Positions 36,286 through 46,170 are shown, counted from the first letter of the stretch. The stretch: DNA of 64,000 nt from Clostridiaceae bacterium M8S5 (GCA_029227815.1 CP118523.1:1984001-2048000), one strand, 5' to 3'. The notes: generated from the sequence alone by a model not told the origin. Translations and numbers: made by a program.

Positions 36286-37551
36286 TTATACATGTCCTAT
36301 AAATTCGAGTACTTTTTTATTGTTTTCTTTTTTTGCTTTATTAACAATATCTTCTGCCTTATCTAGTAGTATCTGATAAAAATAACATAGTAAATCAGGC
36401 ATTATGTTTAAGTCTTCATTTGCAAAGTAGTTGTTTATGAGACATGCTCCATTACAAATACGGTTAAACCTACACTGTTCACAAGCTTTTTTACCTGCTG
36501 AACTAACGACTTTATGAGGATGAAACTGTCTTATGATGTTCAACCTAGCTTCATTATCTTCACCGTTATATATATCGCCTATTACAAACATGCCACCTTC
36601 TTCTTTGTTGCCAACCATTTCTTGACAGCTATATAGCGTTCCATCTGTTCCTATGCTTGCAAATCTAGATGCTCCTATTCCACATCTTCCATAGCCTAGC
36701 ACATCGCTTGCAAATTCTCTATATATATTCTCTTCTTCTGCTATCTTTATTTCCTTTAGTCGTCCGAACATTTCATCAAATGGCCCAAAGTGAACATTAT
36801 TACCTTGATCTATTAAGTCATAAAAATAATTTCCTAGCTTGTCCACTTGTCTTTTTAATTCTTCTCTTTGCTCACTGTTCCACTCTGCAAATATATTGAT
36901 AATATTAAATATGCTTGTAAAACCTTTGTCTATGGCAAACTTGTGGTTTTCAAAGAAATGACTAACGGTATCATAATCTGTTGTGGCTCTAAATGTTACT
37001 CTAGGATAATACTCTAATATTAGTGGAATCTTTCTTTCTAATATATCAAAGCTCGATGAACCATTTTTACATGGTCTGTTAATATCCTGTGTTTTTTTAT
37101 CGCCATCCATACTAAATAGAAGCCCTATATCATATTGTTTCATGAAATCTAGCTTCTTTCTATCTAGCAGTATACCGTTACTTGTCATAGATAGTCCAAA
37201 GTTACTACCATATTTTCCTCTTACGTAAAGTGTTACTGGCACTATTATATCAATCCATCTAAGTAGTGGCTCACCTCCAAAGAAATTTATGGAAGGTCTA
37301 TCACCATAAAGTTTAGCATTTTCTGCAACATAGTCTACAGCATCTATTGCTGTTTTGAGAGTTATATTTTCTGGTTTCTTTTTTATAAAGCAATATTTGC
37401 ATCTTAAGTTACAGTCTTGAGATACTACTAAGAAAGCACTTGTTGTTTTATGGAGTTCATCTGCTGTTGCATTAATATTTGGGTATAAAGGCATTCTTTT
37501 ACATTTATTGCTTTGGTTGTTCAAACAGTTTTTACAGTTCATTTTATACAC
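36286..37551 (-). CDS. Radical SAM/SPASM peptide maturase 2
   Basis: 421 residues. N-terminal extra Cys cluster (NCKNCLNNQSNKC), then the radical SAM motif C47-x3-C51-x2-C54 (CNLRCKYC), FFGGEPLL, and a SPASM segment: GRCGIGASRFASIGTDGTLYS with C, then CEQCRFNRICNGACL. It belongs with peptide maturases that form Cys-derived cross-links. Paralog of the upstream gene with many identical blocks (NRP, TFRxTTD, FGxxxN). Own promoter of the shared type. Its natural target in this locus is the CXXX domain encoded next. Confidence 0.88.
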   Translation of the reverse strand: MYKMNCKNCLNNQSNKCKRMPLYPNINATADELHKTTSAFLVVSQDCNLRCKYCFIKKKPENITLKTAIDAVDYVAENAKLYGDRPSINFFGGEPLLRWIDIIVPVTLYVRGKYGSNFGLSMTSNGILLDRKKLDFMKQYDIGLLFSMDGDKKTQDINRPCKNGSSSFDILERKIPLILEYYPRVTFRATTDYDTVSHFFENHKFAIDKGFTSIFNIINIFAEWNSEQREELKRQVDKLGNYFYDLIDQGNNVHFGPFDEMFGRLKEIKIAEEENIYREFASDVLGYGRCGIGASRFASIGTDGTLYSCQEMVGNKEEGGMFVIGDIYNGEDNEARLNIIRQFHPHKVVSSAGKKACEQCRFNRICNGACLINNYFANEDLNIMPDLLCYFYQILLDKAEDIVNKAKKENNKKVLEFIGHV

Positions 37552-37577
37552 TCCTTTTTTATGTTTTCATATATATA

Positions 37578-37604
37578 AAGTAAGTTTGTATGTTTTTAGC
37601 AACT
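37578..37604 (-). promoter_or_regulatory. Shared toxin-operon promoter motif, maturase 2
   Basis: AGTTGCTAAA, ten bases, CTTACTT, then TATATATAT. Same spacing as at 36,188 and 38,889; 27 bp above the ATG. Confidence 0.7.
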
Positions 37605-37621
37605 ACTTTTTTAAATATTTG

Positions 37622-38845
37622 CTATATTTCTGATATTATATTTCTTTTTATAAAGTTAATTTTGTTTTCATCCTTTAAAGCTCTATCCTGTATGTCTTGA
37701 GCTTTATCTAAAAGCAATTGATAATATAAACAGAGTATAGATGGCATGATGTGAATATCGTCATTTAGTATATAGTTATTGAGTAGGCATGAGCCGTCGC
37801 AGATTTTATACATTTTACATTTCCTACAGGATTCTATGCCATCTTGGGACACTATATTTTTTATGTTAAATGTTTTCGCTAAACGTAATCTCTTATCATT
37901 GTCTGTCCCATCGTATATATTACCGATTATGAATTTATCGCCCATAGCCTTATTGCCAACCATTTCATGACAGCTATAGAGTCTACCTTCAGTATCTACG
38001 CCTGCTGATGAATCAGCACCTAATCCACATCTACCATTTGCTAGTAAGTTATCTGTTCTATTACGAAATGATTGCTTAAACTCTGCTTCTTTTATTAATC
38101 TAAGTTTGTTAAACATTCGATGAAATGGCGAAAATACTATATTTTTTCCCTGCTTTATTAGCTCGTAATAATAATCACCAAGTTTGTTTATTTGAAAAAC
38201 TAGCTCTTGCTTTTGTTCGTTTGTCCAGTCTGAAAAAACGTTTACTATGTTAAAGACACTGGTGAAACCATTGTTTACTGCAAATTTAAAGTTATCTACT
38301 ATATCTTGAACATTATCATTGTCTGTTGTTGATCTAAAGGTAACATATGGGAAATACTCCTTAATCATTTTAAGCTTTTGCTTTAACGTATCAAATGTTT
38401 GCTCCCCATTTCTGAATGGTCTGTTAATGTTTTGTGTTTTTTTATCTCCATCCATGCTAAATAATAGACCTACTTTGTTTTTTTTCATAAATTTCAATTT
38501 CTGTTCATCTAGTAAGATTCCATTGGTAGTTAAGGATAGTGTATATTTGTCTTTATACTTTGTTCTTATATATGATACTAATGGAGAAACTATATCATCC
38601 CACCTTAATAGTGGCTCACCTCCAAAGAAGGTTATGCTTGGAGTTGTTTTAGTTAACTTGGTATTATAAGCAAGATAGTCCACTGTATCAATAGCTGTTC
38701 TCAAATTCATGTTTTTGTTTTCTTTATTAACAAAGCAATATTTACACGCCAAGTTACAGTCTAAAGTAACTGTTAAATATACACTTGTTATTTTGGGTAG
38801 ATCTTTAGCTTTTACATCTGCACTGCTGTGCTTTGGCTCGCTCAT
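37622..38845 (-). CDS. Radical SAM/SPASM peptide maturase 1
   Basis: 407 residues. Motif C30-x3-C34-x2-C37 (CNLACKYC) binds the catalytic iron-sulfur cluster; FFGGEPLLRW follows; the SPASM part has GRCGLGADSSAGVDTEGRLY, then C, and CRKCKMYKICDGSC for auxiliary clusters. Lacks the N-terminal Cys cluster of its paralog. Two maturases may act on different repeats or form a pair. No exporter or peptidase gene is visible nearby. Confidence 0.88.
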   Translation of the reverse strand: MSEPKHSSADVKAKDLPKITSVYLTVTLDCNLACKYCFVNKENKNMNLRTAIDTVDYLAYNTKLTKTTPSITFFGGEPLLRWDDIVSPLVSYIRTKYKDKYTLSLTTNGILLDEQKLKFMKKNKVGLLFSMDGDKKTQNINRPFRNGEQTFDTLKQKLKMIKEYFPYVTFRSTTDNDNVQDIVDNFKFAVNNGFTSVFNIVNVFSDWTNEQKQELVFQINKLGDYYYELIKQGKNIVFSPFHRMFNKLRLIKEAEFKQSFRNRTDNLLANGRCGLGADSSAGVDTEGRLYSCHEMVGNKAMGDKFIIGNIYDGTDNDKRLRLAKTFNIKNIVSQDGIESCRKCKMYKICDGSCLLNNYILNDDIHIMPSILCLYYQLLLDKAQDIQDRALKDENKINFIKRNIISEI

Positions 38846-38888
38846 TCAAATCACTTCTTTCTATTAAATTTTGTTGTCTATATATATA

Positions 38889-38915
38889 AAGTAAACTCCG
38901 AAGAATTTAGCAACT
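38889..38915 (-). promoter_or_regulatory. Shared toxin-operon promoter motif, maturase 1
   Basis: AGTTGCTAAA, ten bases, TTTACTT, then TATATATATA; 44 bp above the ATG. Third member of the set. Confidence 0.7.
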
Positions 38916-39057
38916 ATTAAATTAAATTCACAGTAATTTCGTGCAAATATTGTACAATAATTTAATAATTTATTAATTATGACAAATCGGGTTTACAAAT
39001 AAGGATTTTTTTACCTTTAATAATAATAGGACTTTCAATATTAAAGGAGGTAGTGAA

Positions 39058-39570
39058 ATGAAAGAAAAACTAAGTAGACTTATAGAATCTACGCAAAAGG
39101 GGGATAATGATTCTTTAATGACTTTATATAAACGATTTAATAAAGTCATATCAATTTACAACACAAAGATAAAAGGCTTTTATACGGGGAATGATCTGAG
39201 TGTTTATTTTATTGAATTAGTTAAAAAATTAAAATTGAGTGAGACGTTAAACACTGATAAACAGATATATAAATATATTTGTGCCTGTCTAAGAAATGAA
39301 TGCTGTAGGGTTTTAAAGAAGCAATCTAAATTCAAGGAGATACCGTTTGATAATTTGATATTGCACGAAAAGATAAAGTATGATTTTTATTCGAATATTG
39401 AATTTTTAGAATTATTAGAAAAGTTGACTGCGAATGAATATTTTGTAATAAGAGAAATTGTTGTCAATGATAAATCTGAATCTTCTATAGCAAATAATTT
39501 AGGAATCACTAGGCAAGCTGTAAATAAGATTAAACTTAAAGCGTTAAGAAAACTTAAGAAGCATGTATAG
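39058..39570 (+). CDS. Small sigma-70-family factor (TcdR/UviA-like size)
   Basis: 170 residues after an AAAGGAGG site. Region 2-like part (DSLMTLYKRFNKVISIYNTK … IYKYICACLRNECCRVLKK) and region 4 helix-turn-helix (SIANNLGITRQAVNKIKLKALRKLKK). Size and layout are like the sigma factors that control clostridial toxins and bacteriocins (TcdR, BotR, UviA). It is transcribed away from the maturase-RHS locus, whose three genes share an unusual promoter; I infer that it drives them. Followed by a strong terminator. Confidence 0.8.
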   Translation: MKEKLSRLIESTQKGDNDSLMTLYKRFNKVISIYNTKIKGFYTGNDLSVYFIELVKKLKLSETLNTDKQIYKYICACLRNECCRVLKKQSKFKEIPFDNLILHEKIKYDFYSNIEFLELLEKLTANEYFVIREIVVNDKSESSIANNLGITRQAVNKIKLKALRKLKKHV

Positions 39571-40131
39571 TATATATGGTTAGTTTTAATAATCAAAACC
39601 ACCTTTACTGGTGGTTTTTCTAAAACATGCTATATTTTCACTAAAACGATATGAAATATATTATGAAGGGTGATAAAATCATCATATCTAAAAGCTATTT
39701 TGTCCATAACTAGAAAGTATACCTCTCACTATATAATAAACATTAATCAATCACTTTTTTATGTTTGAATTTCCCACCTATGATAAATTTAATATCCTTT
39801 ATCATTTTTTAAACTGATGTTTTTCAGAAACATAATATTTTTCTATATATCTGTTTTACATTTTTAAATAAAGGAAGGATTTATTATAATAATTATGTTC
39901 TTAATAACTTATATTTTATTCAGTTATAAGGCTGACTATTATTCTTACTTGATTATTTTTGTATCTTTATCTTTTAAAAGTTTTATCAAATACTAAATTT
40001 TGTTTCTAAAATGTTGTGGTAGTAAGAAAACTAAAATAGTAGTATTATTAGCCATATTATACTTAATGTTAATTAAAAAAGTGTAGCTTGATATAAGCTA
40101 CACTTTGAGATATGCTATAATTTTGTATATA
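39571..40131. other. Gene-free stretch with two terminators
   Basis: 560 bp. Plus-strand terminator AAAACCACC…GGTGGTTTTT at 39,595-39,619 ends the sigma gene. Minus-strand terminator AGTGTAGCTT…AAGCTACACTTTTTT near 40,078-40,107 ends the permease gene. Nothing else recognisable. Confidence 0.65.
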
Positions 40132-41436
40132 TTAATTAGTTCTATGATTTTTTACACTTTTCATAATAAAGTAGATAGGTACTCCTACTACTAATCCTCC
40201 AAGTCCCCAAATGATTTTACTTGGATCTGCCATACCTGCTTTGAATAGTAACCATACACTAACTGATACAGCAAGTACAGGAACTATTGGACCTCCCGGA
40301 ATTTTGAAGTTAACTTCTTTACCTGCAAATTTCTTTCTAAATACTAATACTGCGATACAGGTTGGTATATATTGTATAAATCTTGTTATAACGCTTATTT
40401 TTAATAACGTAGTAAATGTACCAGACCATGCAAAGAAACATGAACCTATAACTGTAATTATGATTGCAACATATGGAGCGTCAAATTTGTTTTTTCTTGC
40501 TATAAATTTAGGTAGGTATCCTTTTTCTGCTAAAGCTATTCCTGCTCTAGGTGCTGTAAATGAAGCTGCTATATTTATACCACCTACAGATATAACTGTA
40601 CCAATTGTGATTATATAAGCTCCAAGTGATCCTAGCATTGCTTCTGCTGCATCTGCAACTGGAGTTGTTGCTCCGTGAAGTTTCCCACCTAAAACACCTA
40701 TACTAATTGCTAATATTAAGAAATATACTATAGATACTATTCCCATAACCATTACTATAGCTCTTGGAAGGTTTTTCTTTGCATTTATCATATCTCTAGC
40801 AGGCATTGCTATAGATTCAAATCCTGTAAATGCATAGAATAATGAAATAGATGCTGCTACAAAAGCTGTTGTAGTTGTTTGTCCCTCTGGTATTATTTTA
40901 AATGGAGTAAAGTTTCCGCCCTTTATAAAAAATACACCTATTGCTATGAAGAAAATAAGAGGAACTAATTTTCCGACAGTTATAACATTGTTTAGTATCT
41001 TTGATCCTTTAACTCCGAGGATGTTAACGATTCCAAGACCAATTATTACTATACTGATGACTATGTTCTTAGGCAACCCACTTCCAACTGATGGCCAAAT
41101 CTTTGATAATGTAACGGCAAAAAAGTTAGCCATTGCTGACCATGCTATAATACTTATAGCCCATTTCATAAAACCAACTTCAAAACCTACAAAATCACCA
41201 AATGCTTCTTTTGCATATAGATATGGACCACCATCTTCGTCGAACCAGCTTCCGGCTTCTGCAAAACAAAGAGCAATAGATATGGCTAAACCCATACAAA
41301 ATATAAGTACCATCATACTTGCTGGTCCCATTTTAGCATATGCACTACCTGGGAGTCCAAATATTCCTGAACCAATAATAGAGTTAATTCCTAATAGGAC
41401 TATACTCCAAAAACCTAATTTTACTTTTTTGTCCAT
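40132..41436 (-). CDS. APC-family amino acid permease
   Basis: About 434 residues from the ATG after AGGAGGATT. About twelve transmembrane segments; the first contains NSIIGSGIFGLPGSAY, the APC substrate-binding loop. ALCFAEAGSWF and FYAFTGFESIAMPARDM are family blocks. Imports or exchanges amino acids or polyamines across the cell membrane. It lies below a glutamine amidotransferase gene and a sigma-54 promoter, suggesting gamma-glutamylated amine or amino acid use. Substrate not resolvable from sequence. Confidence 0.85.
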   Translation of the reverse strand: MDKKVKLGFWSIVLLGINSIIGSGIFGLPGSAYAKMGPASMMVLIFCMGLAISIALCFAEAGSWFDEDGGPYLYAKEAFGDFVGFEVGFMKWAISIIAWSAMANFFAVTLSKIWPSVGSGLPKNIVISIVIIGLGIVNILGVKGSKILNNVITVGKLVPLIFFIAIGVFFIKGGNFTPFKIIPEGQTTTTAFVAASISLFYAFTGFESIAMPARDMINAKKNLPRAIVMVMGIVSIVYFLILAISIGVLGGKLHGATTPVADAAEAMLGSLGAYIITIGTVISVGGINIAASFTAPRAGIALAEKGYLPKFIARKNKFDAPYVAIIITVIGSCFFAWSGTFTTLLKISVITRFIQYIPTCIAVLVFRKKFAGKEVNFKIPGGPIVPVLAVSVSVWLLFKAGMADPSKIIWGLGGLVVGVPIYFIMKSVKNHRTN

Positions 41437-41567
41437 TCTTAATCCTCCTAGTATATTATGTTTTATATTCAAATGCTAATTAACATATTTTTTTATAAAA
41501 CCTTTTATGAATAAAATTATTATTTCTTAAAATACTCAAACTTATTAATTAGCATTCAAAGTCTATT

Positions 41568-42302
41568 TTATTTTTTTGATTCTTCAATTAGATTTTCAAA
41601 CAGTTTTGACATTGTAGGGTAATCTTTTGTCATCATTTCAGGATGGAACTGCACACCTACTACGAAATGGTCACCGTCTTTTTCTATAGCTTCAATAACA
41701 CCATCATTTGATGTTGCTGATACAATAAATCCAGGGGCTACATCTTTAACTGCTAAATGATGAAAACTATTTGTAATAACCTTTTCCCCTAAGATATCAT
41801 ACAGCTTCGTTCCTTTAACTATATTGACAGTATGTGTTGGTATGTTAGACAGATGACCTTGATTGTGCTTTATATAACATCCATCTATTAATGATAAATC
41901 TTGATGGATTGTCCCGCCTTCGGCTACATTTATTATTTGTTCACCTCTACAGATACCAAGAATAGGCTTTTTAAGTTCAATAGCTATTTTATAAAGTGTA
42001 GTATCAAAAGTATCTCTCTTAGGAAGTATTGCTCCTAGTTTTTGTGATGGTTCTTCTCCCCAAAGCAAAGGATTAGCGTCATGTCCCCCAGAAAGAATCA
42101 AAGCATCTATGTTTTCTAGTTGCATTCTAATAATTTCTTCATCATAAACTAGTGGTATTATATAAGGTACTCCTCCAGCTCTAACTACTGATTGAACATA
42201 GTCATCGTTTACATATGCTCTTTCGTATCCTGGAAACATACCTCCTTCATCTACTATTAAGCTTCCTGATATTCCTATTATTTGTTTTTTTTCATTCTCC
42301 AT
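41568..42302 (-). CDS. puuD: Gamma-glutamyl-gamma-aminobutyrate hydrolase family protein
   Basis: 244 residues, class I glutamine amidotransferase fold of the PuuD type. Nucleophile Cys in LGICRGEQIINVAEGG; catalytic His-x-Glu in VQFHPEM; the SGGHDANP block is typical. It would hydrolyse a gamma-glutamyl bond, for example gamma-glutamyl-GABA. First gene after a sigma-54-type promoter; the permease follows 130 bp below. Confidence 0.85.
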   Translation of the reverse strand: MENEKKQIIGISGSLIVDEGGMFPGYERAYVNDDYVQSVVRAGGVPYIIPLVYDEEIIRMQLENIDALILSGGHDANPLLWGEEPSQKLGAILPKRDTFDTTLYKIAIELKKPILGICRGEQIINVAEGGTIHQDLSLIDGCYIKHNQGHLSNIPTHTVNIVKGTKLYDILGEKVITNSFHHLAVKDVAPGFIVSATSNDGVIEAIEKDGDHFVVGVQFHPEMMTKDYPTMSKLFENLIEESKK

Positions 42303-42338
42303 TTAAAAGCCTCCCATTTTTTCTTACACTAATATATA

Positions 42339-42355
42339 AGCAAAAGGTATGCCAA
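42339..42355 (-). promoter_or_regulatory. Sigma-54 (-24/-12) promoter before puuD
   Basis: Minus strand TTGGCATACCTTTTGCT: the -24 GG and -12 GC elements have the exact spacing of sigma-54 promoters. 36 bp above the ATG. The adjacent sigma-54 activator gene is the obvious regulator. Confidence 0.8.
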
Positions 42356-42597
42356 AAACCGAGATATAAGAGAATTTTTCATTGAGTTTAATTTGATATA
42401 AAAGCAAAGTATAGTTAAACAGACTATCTTTGTTAATTTATTGTCTATGTTAAATAGCCATAATTTTAATAAAAATAAATTGAAGTACCAAAAGATTTGT
42501 ACGGTATGAATAAGACAAGAAATTAATAGGTCAAATAGGATATACAACAAACCTAATAACTAACCTATTAATCTAAACATATAAAAAATCAGACAAT

Positions 42598-44634
42598 CTA
42601 AATAGTGTCTGACATTTTATTATCTATATATGTTAAAAATCTTTTTCCTTTATCGGTTACAGAACTTCCTTTTCTTCCAATGTTAGAAGATACTAAGCCA
42701 ATATCGTTTAATATAGATAGTATCTTTCTGACTTCACCTTCTGTGACAGATGCATCAATTTTTTTGAAAGCTCTAGTTATATTAATTCTCCCAACTGCTT
42801 TATTAGCATTATTGAAGCTTTTTATGATCTCTATGATGTTGATTGCTTTATTGGTACATTTTCTACTATCTAAAACTTGTAGTTCGTAATCAAAATTTTC
42901 GTTTATATTTAGCAAGTAAAACGGTAAATCTTTCATTGTCACTATATTATTTTCACACATAGTAGAAATATAAGCAGCGACGTTTTTGAGTTCTCTTATA
43001 TTGCCGGGCCAATCGTAGCTAAAAAGAGTGACTCTAGCTTCATCGCATATTTCATACTTTTCTTTTAAGAAATGTATTAAAAACAAAATGATATCTTTTT
43101 TTCTTTGTCTTAAAGGAGGTATATTTATAGGAAGTACATTCAATCTATAGAATAAATCTGGTCTGAATTCACCTGCATTTATTCTATGAGTTAAGTTCCT
43201 ATTGGTAGCTGCAATAATTCGTACATCTATGTCCATAACTTTATCTGAACCGATTCTCATAACCTGTTTTTCTTGAAGAACTCTTAGTAATTTAGTTTGT
43301 AGATGAATTGGCATATCACCGATTTCATCTAAAAATATACTACCATTATTGGCTTGTTCAAATAGTCCTTTTTTACCTTCTTTTAAGGCACCTGTAAAAG
43401 CACCACCTTTATATCCAAAAAGTTCACTTTCTAAGAGATTTTCAGGCATAGCTGCACAGTTAACAGCTATGAAAGGTTGATTACATCTATTTGATGCATT
43501 GTGTATTGATTGAGCAAAGACTTCTTTTCCTGTCCCACTTTCTCCTGTTATCAAAACTGTAAGCTCTGATTTAGATATCTTGCTTGCGAGTTTTATACTT
43601 TGATTCATGTTATCTGATACAGTCTTGATATCATCAAATGTGTATCTAGCTATTTGACCTTTTTCTCTGAGCTTTTTACTTAGATTCTGTTCCATTTGTT
43701 TAATATAAGTGATTTCTTGAATATTAAAATACATGCCTGTTTTTTGTCCAAAGTTCACAATAGTTTTTTTGTTTACATTTATATACTTGTTCTCAAATTC
43801 AAAAACTTCATCTATTAAATCTTCTTTGTAGATTAATTTTTCTAGTCCTTCTTTGAATAAATCTTTTATGTTTTGGCCTACCATATCTTGCTTTATATCA
43901 AATATCCTTAGTAGACTTTTATTGTGAACTGTTATAACTCCATCTTCTGAAGCAAGCATGATTCCGTTTTTTGATAGATTTATAACGGTGTCTAATTCTT
44001 CGTTTTTAATATATAATTCCTTATATTTGTTTTTGACTCCACTATCTATGCTGACAACTTGGTCCGAATAAATTATTAACCGTTTACTGATTTCTTTATT
44101 GTCTATACTTAGCTTATTGATGATCTTTATAAACGTTGATATATCAATACATCTATGACCAACATCTATAATTTCTTCTATAAAGGATGGTACTTTTTCA
44201 CATTCGCTAGGAGTTACTGCTATCTTTATATTTGAATAGATATTGTTTTCATTGTATGGTATTAAGTTTAAATGGTTTACTCCAAGTTGGTAAAGTAATG
44301 ATACCATGTCAAGCGTAGTGTGCATATTATCGTTTACTACAAGTATATCCATATTTCTTGGAAGTGAAAAAATTTTATAGATTTCTTTTTCTTTTATAGT
44401 TCTATTTATCACAACCACTTTTTTACTGTCTAAAACGTGTTTTTGAACTCTTAGAGCTCTCTCTTCTATCATTACAAGCACTACATCATCTTTTATCATA
44501 TCTCCTTCTTTTAAATCTTTAAAGTAATAACTATTTATATTAATATAGCCTTTGAAAACAAGCTCTAAATTTCCCTTCAGGAAGCTTTCTAATCTAGTGT
44601 TTATACCATCTGTAACTACAGCTATACTTTTCAT
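42598..44634 (-). CDS. Sigma-54-dependent transcriptional activator
   Basis: 678 residues. An N-terminal sensory part (1-200, PrpR-like), a PAS domain (about 215-320), an AAA+ domain with Walker A GESGTGKE, the sigma-54 contact loop GGAFTGA, Walker B IFLDEIGDM and R-fingers, and a C-terminal part that looks like a winged-helix (VTEGEVRKILSILNDIGLV) rather than a Fis-type domain. Lies between two sigma-54 promoters (before puuD and before cyuA) and probably activates both. Its stop overlaps a terminator (TCAGACA…TGTCTGA, 42,588-42,617). Confidence 0.9.
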   Translation of the reverse strand: MKSIAVVTDGINTRLESFLKGNLELVFKGYININSYYFKDLKEGDMIKDDVVLVMIEERALRVQKHVLDSKKVVVINRTIKEKEIYKIFSLPRNMDILVVNDNMHTTLDMVSLLYQLGVNHLNLIPYNENNIYSNIKIAVTPSECEKVPSFIEEIIDVGHRCIDISTFIKIINKLSIDNKEISKRLIIYSDQVVSIDSGVKNKYKELYIKNEELDTVINLSKNGIMLASEDGVITVHNKSLLRIFDIKQDMVGQNIKDLFKEGLEKLIYKEDLIDEVFEFENKYINVNKKTIVNFGQKTGMYFNIQEITYIKQMEQNLSKKLREKGQIARYTFDDIKTVSDNMNQSIKLASKISKSELTVLITGESGTGKEVFAQSIHNASNRCNQPFIAVNCAAMPENLLESELFGYKGGAFTGALKEGKKGLFEQANNGSIFLDEIGDMPIHLQTKLLRVLQEKQVMRIGSDKVMDIDVRIIAATNRNLTHRINAGEFRPDLFYRLNVLPINIPPLRQRKKDIILFLIHFLKEKYEICDEARVTLFSYDWPGNIRELKNVAAYISTMCENNIVTMKDLPFYLLNINENFDYELQVLDSRKCTNKAINIIEIIKSFNNANKAVGRINITRAFKKIDASVTEGEVRKILSILNDIGLVSSNIGRKGSSVTDKGKRFLTYIDNKMSDTI

Positions 44635-44822
44635 CTAAAGTCTCCTTTATATGTATTTTGATTATTCATGATTAAAGCATTTTTTTATAGTATAAATTAA
44701 TAACAAGCTATGTGCAAGGTGAGGTCTTTAATAACATTAATGTATATAAGTATTATACACATAAAAAAACTGTACTATTAAATTAATAAAGCACAGTTTT
44801 TCATTATATATTTTTTTTCTTA

Positions 44823-46109
44823 TTATTTGGATACCATTATATCTAATATCATTTTATCAGTTTCCACCATACCACTAGAACCAATTTTTGCGATGTTTCT
44901 AATAGTTTTTTCTACACACTTATCTATAATACCATCCATATTAGATATCTGTATACCTTTCATAGCTAATATGGATGATTGTACTGCTGCACTTACACCT
45001 GTTGATACTTTTAAAGCACAGCCTGTTTTTGCACCATCACATATCATACCTGAGATATTACCTATCATATTTTTAATAGAGTATTTAATATTTTCAAGCT
45101 TACCACCCATCAGATATGTTATACCACAGCTTGCACCTGCTGATGCTACTACGCATCCACATAGAGCTGACAATCTTCCTAGATATGCTTTTATATGGAT
45201 TGCTACTAGGTTTGCCATTACTAGCGCTCTTGCTAACTCTTCTTCTGTTGCGTTTAGTTTTTCGGATACGGCTACTACTGGGAGTATAACAGTTATCCCT
45301 TGATTACCACTACCAGAGTTACTCATAACGCTTTTCATGCAACCAGCCATTCTAGCATCTGATGCAGCAGATGTCATGGCCATAGCGTAACTTTGAATAT
45401 CATCCGAAAGTATACCTTCCTTAATACTTTGGCTTAGACTCTTACCTACCATCAAGCCATATTCTCCACTTAATCCTTCGTTAGATATTTCTTTATTTAA
45501 TTTAGCTCCTTCTAGAATAAATTTAATATCTTTAAAATCAACATTCATAGCAAATTCATAGATACCTTTTACTGAAAGTTCTATCATCTCGTCTGTTTTG
45601 TCTATTTCTATATCACATTCAGAGACTTTTCTTTTATATAATATATTATCATTTAGCTGAACTAAAACAATATTTGAGTGAATATCCTTAATCACAACCC
45701 TAGAAGTATCATTCCCATTTAAACAAATTGCTTCTATATATAACTTGTTAGGCACTTCTTTCACTTTAACTTCAACTCTTTTTTCAGCTAGAGATTTTTT
45801 AGCATTGGCTATATCTTCACTTGTGATATCCTTTAGTACTTCAAGCTTAGCATTTGCATTACCTCCAGTTGCTCCTAAAGCTGACGCAATATCTAAACCG
45901 ACCATTCCTGTTCCTGGTATGCCTACACCCATACCGTTTTTATATATATTTGGACTTACATATACTTCTACTCTTTCAACATCTTTACCTAAAGTATCTT
46001 TAGCTTTAGCTACAGCAAGTGCAACAGCTATAGGCTCGGTACATCCAAGAGCTGGAACAACCTCTTTTTTTAATATGTCAATATATCTTTTCAAATCTAC
46101 ACAACCCAA
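44823..46109 (-). CDS. cyuA: L-cysteine desulfidase
   Basis: About 428 residues. Start set at TTG 46,109 because GGAGG lies seven bases above it; the in-frame ATG at 46,127 is upstream of that site. LGCTEPIAVALA near the N-terminus and the cluster-binding cysteines in ALCGCVVAS, GASCGIT and GAKTGCALK fit the CyuA/CdsB family. Degrades L-cysteine to pyruvate, ammonia and sulfide with a 4Fe-4S cluster. Under a sigma-54 promoter. A terminator sits at 44,764-44,802. Confidence 0.9.
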   Translation of the reverse strand: MGCVDLKRYIDILKKEVVPALGCTEPIAVALAVAKAKDTLGKDVERVEVYVSPNIYKNGMGVGIPGTGMVGLDIASALGATGGNANAKLEVLKDITSEDIANAKKSLAEKRVEVKVKEVPNKLYIEAICLNGNDTSRVVIKDIHSNIVLVQLNDNILYKRKVSECDIEIDKTDEMIELSVKGIYEFAMNVDFKDIKFILEGAKLNKEISNEGLSGEYGLMVGKSLSQSIKEGILSDDIQSYAMAMTSAASDARMAGCMKSVMSNSGSGNQGITVILPVVAVSEKLNATEEELARALVMANLVAIHIKAYLGRLSALCGCVVASAGASCGITYLMGGKLENIKYSIKNMIGNISGMICDGAKTGCALKVSTGVSAAVQSSILAMKGIQISNMDGIIDKCVEKTIRNIAKIGSSGMVETDKMILDIMVSK

Positions 46110-46153
46110 AACAATTCCTCCTAGCATATAATCTGTATTATCTTTTATATACT

Positions 46154-46170
46154 AGCAATTTTTATGCCAA
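46154..46170 (-). promoter_or_regulatory. Sigma-54 (-24/-12) promoter before cyuA
   Basis: Minus strand TTGGCATAAAAATTGCT, the same -24/-12 layout and spacing as at 42,339-42,355. About 45 bp above the TTG start. Confidence 0.8.

Noticed and set aside
40946..41479. Plus-strand open frame of 177 codons opposite the permease
   Set aside because: Shadow of the transmembrane coding sequence; no start site.
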